Shown here: in pieces, positions 53,790 to 62,318 of the stretch
Numbering within the stretch: position 1 is the stretch's first letter
Layout of the letters: each line of letters opens with the position of its first letter
Source: Halocynthiibacter sp049608145
GTDB lineage: Bacteria; Pseudomonadota; Alphaproteobacteria; Rhodobacterales; Rhodobacteraceae
DNA: 64,000 nt
Direction of reading: 5' to 3'
Assembly (NCBI RefSeq): GCF_049608145.1
Contig: NZ_JBMYXF010000006.1
Span: forward strand, 1 to 64,000
Made by a program: the position numbers and the translations under genes
Notes under the pieces: model-generated
Databases searched by the model: none
What the model saw: the letters and a program-made list of their open reading frames with translations, nothing else
Told to the model about the DNA's origin: nothing

Positions 53790-54646
53790 TGCCTTTTGCA
53801 GAGGTGAATGGCATCCGTTTGCATTATCTTGATGAGGGCCCACGAGATGGCGCACCACTGGTGATGCTGCATGCGCTGGGTACGAACTTGCATCTCTGGG
53901 ATGCGGTCATGACGCATTTGCCAGCAGGATTGCGGGTGGTGCGCATTGATTTGCGTGGCCATGGGCAAAGTGATGCCCCACCTGCCCCCTATTCCATGGG
54001 GGCTATGGTGCGTGATGTGGAAGCGATCTTAGATCATCTGGATCTGCGTGACGTGATGATATGCGGCTTATCCTTGGGCGGAATGATTGCCCAGGGTCTG
54101 GCCGTGAAACGCCTTGATCAGATACGTGCAGTGGTTCTGGCCGGGACTGCCGCTAAAATAGGCATGCCAAAGCTTTGGGAAGATCGCAGTGAAGCCGTGC
54201 GAAAACACGGGCTAGATGCATTGGCCGAAGAAATCGCCAAACACTGGTTCCTGCGTAAGGGCCAAGATTTCCTTCCGCCTAAAGGACTTGCGCAGTGGCG
54301 CGACATGCTGGTGAACACGCCGATCGAAGGGTATTGCGGTGCGATTGCAGCCGTGTCCGGAACAGATTTCTTCACCCCGACATCCGGCCTGCGCCTGCCT
54401 GCACTGGGCCTGTGTGGCGTTGATGACCGCGCGACACCGCCCGACCTGATGCGCGAAACCCTAGACCTGATCCCAGGCAGTGATTTCAAAATCATCCGCC
54501 GCGCGGGACATCTGTGCTGTGCCGAGCAGCCAGAAGAGTTTGCACGACATTTGTCCGATTTCATGCAACGTACCGGGCATCAGAGCATGCCGAACACCAC
54601 CCCAACACTGAAGGAACAGAACGGGTGTTGCAGCGGACGCAGCTGA
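53789..54646 (+). CDS. Alpha/beta hydrolase, 3-oxoadipate enol-lactonase-like
   Basis: A 285-residue hydrolase. The strand MLHALGTNLHLWD near residue 27, nucleophile elbow GLSLGGMIAQGLA near residue 92 and late histidine RRAGHLCCAEQPEEFA near residue 234 are like PcaD lactonases. The oxyanion and cap pattern fits the 3-oxoadipate enol-lactonase/carboxylesterase group. The C-terminus carries an unusual NGCCSGRS tail. It is last in the five-gene operon. Without other protocatechuate genes nearby, the substrate is open. Confidence 0.78.
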   Translation: MPFAEVNGIRLHYLDEGPRDGAPLVMLHALGTNLHLWDAVMTHLPAGLRVVRIDLRGHGQSDAPPAPYSMGAMVRDVEAILDHLDLRDVMICGLSLGGMIAQGLAVKRLDQIRAVVLAGTAAKIGMPKLWEDRSEAVRKHGLDALAEEIAKHWFLRKGQDFLPPKGLAQWRDMLVNTPIEGYCGAIAAVSGTDFFTPTSGLRLPALGLCGVDDRATPPDLMRETLDLIPGSDFKIIRRAGHLCCAEQPEEFARHLSDFMQRTGHQSMPNTTPTLKEQNGCCSGRS

Positions 54647-54654
54647 CCTGTGAC

Positions 54655-55314
54655 CTATTTCACAAGACGCACATAGGCATCCGGCCCACGGGGGTCACAG
54701 ATAAAATAGTCAGCCCTATCTGTCAGGTATTTCCGCCATGTCTTTTCCGGAAGTGTGCTGATTTTGACATTATGGACCCTGTTCATGTGAACACTCAGAT
54801 CCTGTATTTTTACACCTTTTTTCTGATTCAACGTTTGAATGAAATTTTGGATTTTCTCGATAATTTGATCCTTGGGCAGTATTTTGTCCAAGACAGGCAA
54901 TGGCACCAGGGTTTTAAAGCAAGTGCAAGACTTCCTCATATTCAATGGGGTCTTTTCTTCACCAATCCCCAGTACCCATGCCCCATTTTCGCGCAGATAG
55001 GTGGCAAGATGGGAAAAATCACCGTCAGAACTTGCCAGCACGAATTTTCGAATACCCTGCCTGTGGAACAGATCCAACGCCTCCACCGTCATCAGTATGT
55101 CGGAGCTGTTTTTCCCGCTGCCACTGTGAACCAGATGATAGCCTGGCGCGCCATCCCACCCCGGAAGCTTTGCAGTATTTCCGTATACACGCTTTATGCG
55201 TAGCGCCCCAATTGCCGCGCTGTCTGTAATCAATCGCCCTGCGTGTTTTGATGAAAGATTATCACCATCTACAAGAAGCGCCAGTTCCTCATATCTTTGC
55301 GGATCAAAAGGCAT
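54655..55314 (-). CDS. NYN-domain RNase-like protein with C-terminal LOTUS/OST-HTH domain
   Basis: About 219 residues. The N-terminal PIN-like NYN domain has the acidic residues in LLVDGDNLSS near residue 13, the helix SSDILMTVEALDLF near residue 70 and ASSDGDFSHLATYLRENG near residue 94. This is the LabA/DUF88 group, predicted metal-dependent RNases. The C-terminal part from about residue 145 (LPKDQIIEKI) looks like an OST-HTH/LOTUS RNA-binding domain. The start at 55314 was preferred to TTG 55323. It is convergent with the operon before it, ending 8 bp past. Confidence 0.75.
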   Translation of the reverse strand: MPFDPQRYEELALLVDGDNLSSKHAGRLITDSAAIGALRIKRVYGNTAKLPGWDGAPGYHLVHSGSGKNSSDILMTVEALDLFHRQGIRKFVLASSDGDFSHLATYLRENGAWVLGIGEEKTPLNMRKSCTCFKTLVPLPVLDKILPKDQIIEKIQNFIQTLNQKKGVKIQDLSVHMNRVHNVKISTLPEKTWRKYLTDRADYFICDPRGPDAYVRLVK

Positions 55315-55435
55315 TTTGGTCAATCTGCTCTCTGTTAAATGCTGTTTCCCTAAGCCCCGGCTATGTCAAAACTATGGCATGCTTGATTTCTGAACTGACC
55401 CGTTTAGATGTAGGGAACTTATTCAGGAGCGCCCA

Positions 55436-56668
55436 ATGTCCAGGAAATCTACACGGTTGCAGGTGATCTTTGTTCTGATCACCCTGGTAATTGATGCCAT
55501 GGGTATTGGTCTGATCATGCCGGTCATGCCCGACCTGATCCGCGAAATCGAAGGCGCAAGTCTTGCCGATGCCGCGATCTGGGGCGGCTATCTGTCTTTT
55601 TCCTTTGCAATCATGCAATTCCTGTTCGGCCCAACCGTTGGCAATCTATCTGACCGTTATGGACGCCGCCCGGTTCTGCTGATTTCCCTATTTATCATGG
55701 CTGTAGATTACGCGGTTATGGCCCTTGCGGACACCATGTGGCTGCTTCTTCTGGGGCGTATTGTTGGCGGGATTACGGCAGCAACGCATTCCACTGCGGC
55801 TGCCTTTATTGCGGATATTTCCAGTGATGAGGAACGTTCACAAAACTTTGGCCTGGTCTCTGCCGCGTTCGGCGTTGGTTTTGTGCTGGGGCCGGTGATT
55901 GGTGGGCTGCTTGCCAGTTTTGGTCCACGTGCGCCCTTTGTCGCAGCGGCAATCTTTGCGGGCAGTAATTTCGTCTTCGGCTACTTTGTCTTCCCCGAAA
56001 CGGTCACCGATGAAATCCGCCGTCCCTTTAACTGGAAACGCGCCAACCCCTTTGGCGCGCTGATGAATATCGGGCGCTTGCCCGGGATACGTCCGTTGTT
56101 GGTTGTGTATTTCCTCTATCAGGTCGCATTCTACGTTTACCCGGCGATCTGGTCCTATTTCACACAGGAACGCTTCGGCTGGTCACCTGCCATGGTCGGC
56201 TGGTCGCTTGCGGTGTTTGGAATTTCCATGGCGATTTCGCAAGGGCTGCTTATTCGTAAGATCATTCCTTGGATTGGTGAACGTAAAACCGTGATCCTTG
56301 GTTTTGTTATCGATATTGTTGTCTTTTTCTTCACCGCGATCCTGACCAATGGCTGGATCGTTCTGGGCCTGACACCCTTGTCTGCCCTTGGTGGGATGGC
56401 GACCCCTGCAATGCAGGGATTGATGAGCCGCGCTGCGGGGCCAGATCAGCAGGGCGAATTACAGGGACTTTTGACCAGTATCGGGGCGCTTGGGATGATT
56501 CTATCGCCGCTGATCATGACACGTACATTCGCCATATTCAGTGAGGACGGGGCGGCATACTACCTTCCTGGCGCGCCCTTCCTTTTGTCGATGGTCCTCA
56601 TGGCCCTTGGTTTGGGTATTTATCTGGCAGGTTGGCGAAAATTACGCCCATCCGATGAAAAAACCTGA
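55436..56668 (+). CDS. MFS transporter, TetA/Bcr family
   Basis: A 410-residue protein with 12 membrane segments. The motif after segment 2 reads GNLSDRYGRRPVLL near residue 68, an intact MFS motif A, and the segment 5 drug-antiporter motif appears as GFVLGPVIGGLLASFGPRAPF near residue 144. IDAMGIGLIMPVMPDL in segment 1 matches TetA-type proton antiporters. It could export a tetracycline-like drug or an unrelated metabolite. It is divergent from the NYN gene and just upstream of the alcohol dehydrogenase operon, 89 bp apart. Confidence 0.85.
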   Translation: MSRKSTRLQVIFVLITLVIDAMGIGLIMPVMPDLIREIEGASLADAAIWGGYLSFSFAIMQFLFGPTVGNLSDRYGRRPVLLISLFIMAVDYAVMALADTMWLLLLGRIVGGITAATHSTAAAFIADISSDEERSQNFGLVSAAFGVGFVLGPVIGGLLASFGPRAPFVAAAIFAGSNFVFGYFVFPETVTDEIRRPFNWKRANPFGALMNIGRLPGIRPLLVVYFLYQVAFYVYPAIWSYFTQERFGWSPAMVGWSLAVFGISMAISQGLLIRKIIPWIGERKTVILGFVIDIVVFFFTAILTNGWIVLGLTPLSALGGMATPAMQGLMSRAAGPDQQGELQGLLTSIGALGMILSPLIMTRTFAIFSEDGAAYYLPGAPFLLSMVLMALGLGIYLAGWRKLRPSDEKT

Positions 56669-56670
56669 CG

Positions 56671-56686
56671 CAAAATCGCTATTTTG
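56671..56686. promoter_or_regulatory. Short inverted repeat ahead of the alcohol dehydrogenase operon
   Basis: CAAAAT and ATTTTG are separated by CGCT, a perfect 6-bp dyad two bases after the MFS stop and about 70 bp before the dehydrogenase start. It may be an operator for the operon or a weak terminator. A GAGGAGAG ribosome site precedes the ATG at 56758. Confidence 0.3.
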
Positions 56687-56757
56687 TCGCGAACGTAGCT
56701 TGCAGTGCCGTTAAGGATTTCGCAGGCTCTCCTTTAATTGATCTGAGGAGAGAACCC

Positions 56758-57843
56758 ATGGCCCGTATCCGCGCAGCTGTCGCCCGTGAATTTGGCGCCC
56801 CCTTGGTGATTGAAGACGTTGAGCTGCGCGCACCAGAAGCAGGCGAAGTCGAAGTCACCTTGGATGCCTGCGCAATCTGCCATTCCGACATTTCCTTTAT
56901 GGATGGTGGCTGGGGAGGCGAGCTTCCTGCGATTTATGGGCACGAGGCCGCCGGCACGATCACCGCGATGGGCGCGGGTGTCAAAGGTTATGCGATGGGC
57001 GATAAGGTTCTGGTCACCCTGATCCGGTCCTGCGGGGATTGCGCGCCCTGTTCGTCCGGTGCGCCCGTGGCCTGCGATGGTGATATTTCCATGGACGGTC
57101 CGATCACCCTGCCCGATGGCACAGCGGTGACCCAGGGCATGGCATGTGGCGCATTTGCGGAAAAGGTTGTGGTACAACCACGTCAGCTTGCGAAACTGCC
57201 CGATGATATAGCAATGGATGTGGCATCCCTTCTCGCCTGTGGTGTGATCACAGGTGTTGGCGCCGTCGTGAATTCCGCCGCACTGCGCCCGGGGCAAACC
57301 GCCGTTATTATTGGGGCTGGTGGCGTGGGTCTAAACGCCATTCAAGGCGCGCGCATTGCAGGTGCCGCCAAAATCATCGCGATTGATATGGTTCCAGAGA
57401 AGCTTGAAATCGCAAAAGAATTCGGTGCAACACATGGTGTATTGGCGTCCGATGGTAAGCCGTGGAAAGAAGTTGCAAAGATCACTGGTGGTGCAATGGC
57501 AGACGCTGTTTTCATCACCGTTGGCGCCATCCCTGCCTATGAGCAGGCGTTGCGTTATATTGGCCCAAAAGGAAAAATGGTCATGGTTGGCATGCCGCAT
57601 TCCGGTGCAAAAGCTGACTATGAACCCGTAATTGTTGCCGCGCTGGGGCAACAAATGATTGGCTCGAAAATGGGAGATGTTGTTTTGGCCAGAGACATCC
57701 CTTGGCTGATCGATCTTTACCAGCAGAACCGCTTGAAACTTGATGAGTTAATTTCCGGGCGCTGGTCGCTTGATGACATCAACGAAGCTATCGCAAACAC
57801 GAAATCCGGCGCTGCGCGTCGAAATGTGGTAATATTCAGATGA
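56758..57843 (+). CDS. Zinc-dependent alcohol dehydrogenase family protein
   Basis: A 361-residue MDR-superfamily enzyme. Catalytic zinc ligands lie in AICHSDISF (Cys near residue 40) and GHEAAGTI (His and Glu near residue 61). The structural zinc loop reads CGDCAPCSSGAPVAC near residue 91, with all four cysteines. The NAD motif is VIIGAGGVGLNAIQG near residue 182. It oxidises an alcohol or reduces an aldehyde. It is first in an operon with a TmpA-like oxygenase (ATGA overlap), a TmpB-like HD enzyme and an enolase-superfamily protein, so it may act on a related quaternary-amine alcohol or aldehyde; that link is inference. Confidence 0.88.
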   Translation: MARIRAAVAREFGAPLVIEDVELRAPEAGEVEVTLDACAICHSDISFMDGGWGGELPAIYGHEAAGTITAMGAGVKGYAMGDKVLVTLIRSCGDCAPCSSGAPVACDGDISMDGPITLPDGTAVTQGMACGAFAEKVVVQPRQLAKLPDDIAMDVASLLACGVITGVGAVVNSAALRPGQTAVIIGAGGVGLNAIQGARIAGAAKIIAIDMVPEKLEIAKEFGATHGVLASDGKPWKEVAKITGGAMADAVFITVGAIPAYEQALRYIGPKGKMVMVGMPHSGAKADYEPVIVAALGQQMIGSKMGDVVLARDIPWLIDLYQQNRLKLDELISGRWSLDDINEAIANTKSGAARRNVVIFR

Positions 57844-58961
57844 CATACACGACCAGAACAGAAGACAATATCCTGCACCTGACGGGTGCGGGCAACAACA
57901 TGCGTTTTCACGCCGTTTGGCTGCGGGATAATCTGCCAGGTGCAGACTACCGCGACCCCGGCAATGGGCAGCGTTTGGTGACACTGGCAAATCTGCCGGA
58001 AGAGATCACCCTAGAGACCGCGAATGTCAAAGGCGACACCGTTGAGCTTCGCTTTGGCGGCGAAGATGCGGTGCATTCTTTCGATATCGCCTGGCTGCTG
58101 GCAAATGCCTATGACAAGCCCGCCGTGTCCGGCATGAATCCGGGCATCAACGCCTGGACATCCGCGCTGACAGATGTGCCGACAGGCGACATGACCGAGC
58201 TGAAAACAGACAAGGCCGCCAAACTGAAATGGCTATCTGCAGTGCAGGATTACGGCTTTGCCAAAGTCACCGGCATGGAACCCGTGGAAGGCGGACTGTT
58301 TGATATCGCAGACCTGTTTGGCTACGTCCGTGAAACCAACTATGGCCGCCACTTTGAAGTCCGCACCGAGGTAAACCCGGTGAACCTTGCTTACACCGGG
58401 CTGGGCCTGCAGGCGCATACGGACAACCCGTATCGCGATCCTGTGCCAACCCTGCAAATCCTGTCCTGCCTTGAAAACTCTGCCGCGGGTGGGGAAAACA
58501 TGGTGGTTGACGGTTTCGCCTGTGCCGAACGTCTGCGCCAGGAAGACCCGGAAGGGTTTGATGCCCTTGCAAGCTATTCCATCCGCTTTGAATACGCCGG
58601 CAGTGCGGATGTCTGCCTGCAATCCCACCGCCCGATGATTGAACTGTCACCGGAAGGTCTGTTTGTGCAGATGCGCTTTAACTCACGTTCGATCGCACCG
58701 GTGCAGGATGTGCCGTTTGACGCGATGGAGATCTGGTATCGCGCCTATCGTCGTCTGTCCGCGATCATTGATGATCCTGCGATGGAGGTGACATTCAAAC
58801 TGTCCCCAGGCGAAGCGTTCATCGTGGACAACACCCGCGTGTTGCATGCGCGCAAAGGCTATTCCGGCGAAGGCAGCCGTTGGTTGCAGGGCTGTTACGC
58901 CGATAAAGACGGTCTGCGGTCCACCCGTGCGGCCTTGGCACGCGAATTGGGAGACGCCTAA
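57840..58961 (+). CDS. tmpA: 2-oxoglutarate/Fe(II) oxygenase, TmpA-like (2-trimethylaminoethylphosphonate hydroxylase candidate)
   Basis: A 373-residue protein of the gamma-butyrobetaine/trimethyllysine hydroxylase family. The N-terminal DUF971-like domain reads AVWLRDNLPGADYRDP, where the usual zinc cysteines are missing. The double-stranded beta helix supplies the iron triad: QAHTDNPYRD (His and Asp near residue 192) and VLHARKGYSG (His near residue 339) with a following arginine for 2-oxoglutarate. A TmpB/PhnZ-like HD gene follows with start overlapping stop (TAATG). That pair is the TmpA-TmpB layout characterised in the Roseobacter Leisingera caerulea, turning 2-trimethylaminoethylphosphonate into glycine betaine and phosphate. 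gamma-Butyrobetaine hydroxylase remains the alternative. Confidence 0.72.
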   Translation: MTYTTRTEDNILHLTGAGNNMRFHAVWLRDNLPGADYRDPGNGQRLVTLANLPEEITLETANVKGDTVELRFGGEDAVHSFDIAWLLANAYDKPAVSGMNPGINAWTSALTDVPTGDMTELKTDKAAKLKWLSAVQDYGFAKVTGMEPVEGGLFDIADLFGYVRETNYGRHFEVRTEVNPVNLAYTGLGLQAHTDNPYRDPVPTLQILSCLENSAAGGENMVVDGFACAERLRQEDPEGFDALASYSIRFEYAGSADVCLQSHRPMIELSPEGLFVQMRFNSRSIAPVQDVPFDAMEIWYRAYRRLSAIIDDPAMEVTFKLSPGEAFIVDNTRVLHARKGYSGEGSRWLQGCYADKDGLRSTRAALARELGDA

Positions 58962-59554
58962 TGTCAGCCCCAAATCCTAGCGAGCTAAACGCAAGCAATA
59001 TCGTCGATTTCATCGGCGATATCTTTATCCGCTGCGGCGATGAAGAATACCTTGGCGAACCCGTGACCATGGCCCAACACATGTTGCAAGGGGCCACGAT
59101 TGCAGAACAAAACGGCATGGATGATGAAATCGTCGTCGCAGCCCTGTTGCATGACATCGGCCATTTCACCAGTGAATTCGGCACGTTTTCCATGGATGAC
59201 ACCGAAGATCGTTTCCATGAGGAAGCAGGCGCGAAAGTGCTGGAACGCTTCTTCCCGACGATCATCACCGATTGCGTGCGGTATCACGTGGCGGCGAAAC
59301 GCTATCTTTGCGCGACAAAGCCCAGCTATTTTGATCGCCTGTCTGAAGCCTCGATCCATTCCCTGAACCTTCAGGGTGGGCCGATGTCGGACGATGAAGT
59401 GGCCGAGTTCGAAAAGAACCCGAACCTCGCGAAGATCATCCAGGTGCGCTACCTGGATGAGGCGGGCAAACATCCGGATATGGAAACCCCGGATTACACC
59501 CATTTCGCCCCGGCGGTTCAGCGCATCGTAGACGCCCATATGGCGTCGAAATAA
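58961..59554 (+). CDS. tmpB: HD-domain mixed-valent di-iron oxygenase, TmpB/PhnZ-like
   Basis: A 197-residue HD protein. The N-terminal YLGEPVTMAQH motif near residue 27 has the Tyr and Glu that gate substrate entry in PhnZ, then a histidine ligand. LLHDIGHF near residue 63 is the HD motif, a further histidine sits in DRFHEEAG near residue 87, and VRYHVAAKRYLCATKPSYFD near residue 107 supplies His and a substrate-binding Lys as in PhnZ. PhnZ and TmpB cleave the C-P bond of 1-hydroxyphosphonates oxidatively, releasing phosphate. Coupling to a TmpA-like gene favours TmpB. No phosphonate transporter gene lies next to it here. Confidence 0.75.
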   Translation: MSAPNPSELNASNIVDFIGDIFIRCGDEEYLGEPVTMAQHMLQGATIAEQNGMDDEIVVAALLHDIGHFTSEFGTFSMDDTEDRFHEEAGAKVLERFFPTIITDCVRYHVAAKRYLCATKPSYFDRLSEASIHSLNLQGGPMSDDEVAEFEKNPNLAKIIQVRYLDEAGKHPDMETPDYTHFAPAVQRIVDAHMASK

Positions 59555-59570
59555 AAAACGGAGGGTGCCA

Positions 59571-60806
59571 ATGAAACTGAAAGACCTTGAGATTTTCACC
59601 GTTGGCACCCCGCCCCCCGGCTGGGGCGGGCGCTACTGGATTTTTGTCAAACTCACGACCGATACCGGGATCGTGGGTTACGGCGAAGTCTATGCCGCCT
59701 CTGTCGGGCCGGCAGCCATGGAACACGTGATCCGCGATGTGTTTGAACGGCACATGTATGGGGAAAACCCGGAAAACGTTGAAATGATGTTTCGCCGGGC
59801 TTATTCTTCGGGCTTCACGCAACGCCCTGATCTGACGGTGATTGGTGCGTTTTCCGGCCTTGAGATTGCCTGTTGGGATATTCTTGGTAAGGCGCACGAA
59901 CGGCCTGTTTGGGCCTTGATGGGCGGCTTGATGAATGAACGCATCCGGTCCTACACCTATCTCTATCCCCTGCCCCATCATAATGTGCAGGACTTCTGGT
60001 CCAGCCCGGAAATGGCGGCTGAAACCGCTGCCGAAATGGTCAAACTTGGCTTTACCGCCGTGAAATTCGACCCTGCTGGTCCCTATACATTGCGCGGCGG
60101 TCACATGCCTGCCATGTCCGATATTTCGCAATCCGCCGCCTTCTGCAAAGCCATTCGCGCAGCCGTGGGCGATAAGGCTGATCTTCTGTTCGGCACCCAT
60201 GGGCAATTCTCTACCGCCGGCGCAATCCGCCTTGCCAAAGCGATCGAACCCTATGATCCGCTTTGGTATGAGGAACCCGTGCCGCCGGATAATATCAACG
60301 AGATGGCGAAGGTTGCCAATGCGACCTCGATCCCCATCGCGACCGGCGAACGCCTGACCACAAAAGCTGAATTCGCGCCAGTCTTACGCAATGGTGCAGC
60401 AACGATCCTACAACCCGCTTTGGGCCGTTCCGGCGGTCTGTGGGAGACCAAGAAAATCGCGATCCTTGCTGAGGCCTATAACGCGCAAATGGCTCCGCAT
60501 CTTTACGCGGGTCCTGTGGAATGGGCTGCGAATATCCATCTCGCCGCTTCGATCCCGAACCTCTTGATGGCAGAAACCATTGGCACGGGCGGTGACTTCC
60601 ACATGCCTCTGATCAAACATTCAATTGAATGGGACAATGGCTATATCATCGCGCCACAAGCTCCTGGTCTTGGCATCGAATTCGACGAAGATCTGGCGCG
60701 CGCGCATCCCTACACGGATACCGGCTTGCACCTGGAAATGCAGGAAGCCCCCTGCAATTATCAGGACGGCAACAACTTTGGCGGCGGTGCCCCAGCACGC
60801 GAATAA
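59571..60806 (+). CDS. Mandelate racemase/muconate lactonizing enzyme family protein
   Basis: A 411-residue enolase-superfamily protein. The capping domain is followed by a barrel with FTAVKFDPAG near residue 163 (Lys/Asp acid-base end of strand 2), DLLFGTHGQ near residue 204 (metal-ligand end of strand 3), WYEEPVPPDN near residue 233 (Glu ligand) and ATGERLTT near residue 258 (third ligand). The family dehydrates or epimerises sugar acids and related hydroxyacids; the TPPPGWGGRYW start resembles galactonate dehydratase-like members. GGAGG lies upstream of the ATG at 59571. It follows the TmpB-like gene by 16 bp, yet a sugar-acid enzyme has no obvious place in phosphonate catabolism. Confidence 0.82.
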   Translation: MKLKDLEIFTVGTPPPGWGGRYWIFVKLTTDTGIVGYGEVYAASVGPAAMEHVIRDVFERHMYGENPENVEMMFRRAYSSGFTQRPDLTVIGAFSGLEIACWDILGKAHERPVWALMGGLMNERIRSYTYLYPLPHHNVQDFWSSPEMAAETAAEMVKLGFTAVKFDPAGPYTLRGGHMPAMSDISQSAAFCKAIRAAVGDKADLLFGTHGQFSTAGAIRLAKAIEPYDPLWYEEPVPPDNINEMAKVANATSIPIATGERLTTKAEFAPVLRNGAATILQPALGRSGGLWETKKIAILAEAYNAQMAPHLYAGPVEWAANIHLAASIPNLLMAETIGTGGDFHMPLIKHSIEWDNGYIIAPQAPGLGIEFDEDLARAHPYTDTGLHLEMQEAPCNYQDGNNFGGGAPARE

Positions 60807-60828
60807 AATCGGGCTGTTTCCTTGCAAA

Positions 60829-60852
60829 CCGGGTGGGGGCAGCCCCACCCGG
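60829..60852. terminator. GC-rich hairpin between convergent operons
   Basis: A perfect 10-bp stem, CCGGGTGGGG with CCCCACCCGG, closes a GCAG loop 22 bp after the enolase-family gene. No T run follows on the plus strand. It lies between convergent genes. Confidence 0.65.
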
Positions 60853-60892
60853 CGATTACGCCCCCCTAGATACTTAAAAACAAAATAGGAAT

Positions 60893-62194
60893 TCAGTCCA
60901 GCAGGGCGGCAAATGCATGAACGTTCTTATCTGAGGACAGTCGGGCCGTTGTGTGTATAAGATCACGGGCTTTACCCTCTCCGATCAGGGATGCGATTTT
61001 ATCGGTCAGGCGGTCTTCGATCACATCAAGGGGAAGCGGCTCTGCAAGATCAAAGCTGGCTGCATTTTCACCACCACGATGGATGAGTGTGATCCTTGCA
61101 GCCGTTTCGGGAATACCTTCATCAAACACTACGGTCACACTATTGGCCAGCTTGCGGGCATTGTCCTGCTTGCAAAACTTGTCTTCAAACTGATCTGCAC
61201 AACCGGTATTCCGCCCCAAAAGTGCCATTGCGGTTGTCATTTTATAGCTGAACTTTGCTTCAAGACCGGTTTGCGGCGTTTCAATATTACAGACCCGCGC
61301 CCAACGGGGGTTTGTATGGATGATGATGCTTGTGATCTGATCTGTTGGCAGGTTTGCGGCGGCGATTTTAAGGGCCTCAAGTGCTGCGTGTGTACCATGA
61401 CAGCAGGCATGAAATTTATGTGATACGGCATCTGTTACCCAGATCTCGCCCAACCCGTTAAGTGCTGCCATATCCCCCGCCCCAGCATGAGTATCGCCAA
61501 ACCCCTGCACGCATTCCAGCCCATCTGGCCGTGAGATAAAACCGTGAGATGCCAGCAACGCGACCTCAACCGCATTGGAGGCCGCAATCCCCGCGTTATA
61601 AGGTTTCCCCATCGTGCCAAACTGGCTTTTCAGCCCACTGGCCCGGGTTGCACAAAGACCCAATGCATGTTGCGTCTGTTCCGCAGACAAGCCCAGAAGG
61701 CGCGCGCAGGCCAGCGTTGCACCGAAACTTCCGGCGGTGGCAGTCTGGTGGAAACCGGTCTCATAATGACTGCGCCCAAGCCAAGCCCCAATGCGGGCAC
61801 TGGTTTCAAAACCAAGCGCCGCAGCATCGAGAAAATCTGCCCCACTGGCATTGATCTGTTGGGAAAGTGCAAGGCAGGCCGGGAAAATCACCACAGAAGG
61901 GTGACCAATATGCAGGAAATGCGTGTCATCGAAATCAAGCGCATGTGACGTCGCGCCATTCACCAGCGCCGCCGCGCGGGCGGGTGCGACGCCGCGCCCA
62001 AACAAAATAGATTCGCCCGCGCCACCTTCAGCCAGAACCATATCCCGGGTGATCTTTGCGACGGGTTCCGTCACACCCGCAAGACCACAGGCAACCCAGT
62101 CAACAAGGGACAATCGAATGATTTCGCAGGTACGCGCACTGGGGGTAATTTCACCGGATGCAAACTCCGCTAACACTCTGCTGAAATCATTCAT
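60893..62194 (-). CDS. MmgE/PrpD family protein
   Basis: A 433-residue protein. Family landmarks are the helical N-terminal domain with SHALDFDDTHFLHIGHPSVV near residue 83, FETSARIG near residue 129, GFHQTATAGSFGA near residue 146 and the FKSQFGTMGKPYNAG-like stretch near residue 188 (KSQFGTMGKP). The family includes 2-methylcitrate dehydratase, cis-aconitate decarboxylase and iminodisuccinate epimerase. Without citrate-cycle or propionate genes nearby the reaction cannot be named. It is on the opposite strand from the operon before it and shares a control region with tpa. Confidence 0.85.
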   Translation of the reverse strand: MNDFSRVLAEFASGEITPSARTCEIIRLSLVDWVACGLAGVTEPVAKITRDMVLAEGGAGESILFGRGVAPARAAALVNGATSHALDFDDTHFLHIGHPSVVIFPACLALSQQINASGADFLDAAALGFETSARIGAWLGRSHYETGFHQTATAGSFGATLACARLLGLSAEQTQHALGLCATRASGLKSQFGTMGKPYNAGIAASNAVEVALLASHGFISRPDGLECVQGFGDTHAGAGDMAALNGLGEIWVTDAVSHKFHACCHGTHAALEALKIAAANLPTDQITSIIIHTNPRWARVCNIETPQTGLEAKFSYKMTTAMALLGRNTGCADQFEDKFCKQDNARKLANSVTVVFDEGIPETAARITLIHRGGENAASFDLAEPLPLDVIEDRLTDKIASLIGEGKARDLIHTTARLSSDKNVHAFAALLD

Positions 62195-62286
62195 AATCCA
62201 TCCCCTTCGATTTTATGCTAATATGCCCCCAGCCTTGGCGCTACGCAAACAATTTGCGCCGTCTTTTTGGGAACGCTCACAGGTAA

Positions 62287-62318
62287 CTGGCCTTAAATTG
62301 AGTTTTGTCTGGATCTAA
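62287..62318 (+). promoter_or_regulatory. Candidate TauR-binding direct repeats upstream of tpa
   Basis: CTGGCCTTAA (62287-62296) and CTGGATCTAA (62309-62318) are direct repeats spaced 22 bp start to start, two helical turns. Each differs by one base from CTGGACYTAA, the direct repeat I recall for TauR at the tpa promoter of Rhodobacter capsulatus. They lie about 107 bp before the tpa start. Confidence 0.6.

Noticed and set aside
56669..56757. Pho box ahead of the alcohol dehydrogenase/tmpAB-like operon
   Set aside because: I looked for two CTGTCAT-like direct repeats as expected for PhoB control and found none. Phosphate control is therefore not claimed.
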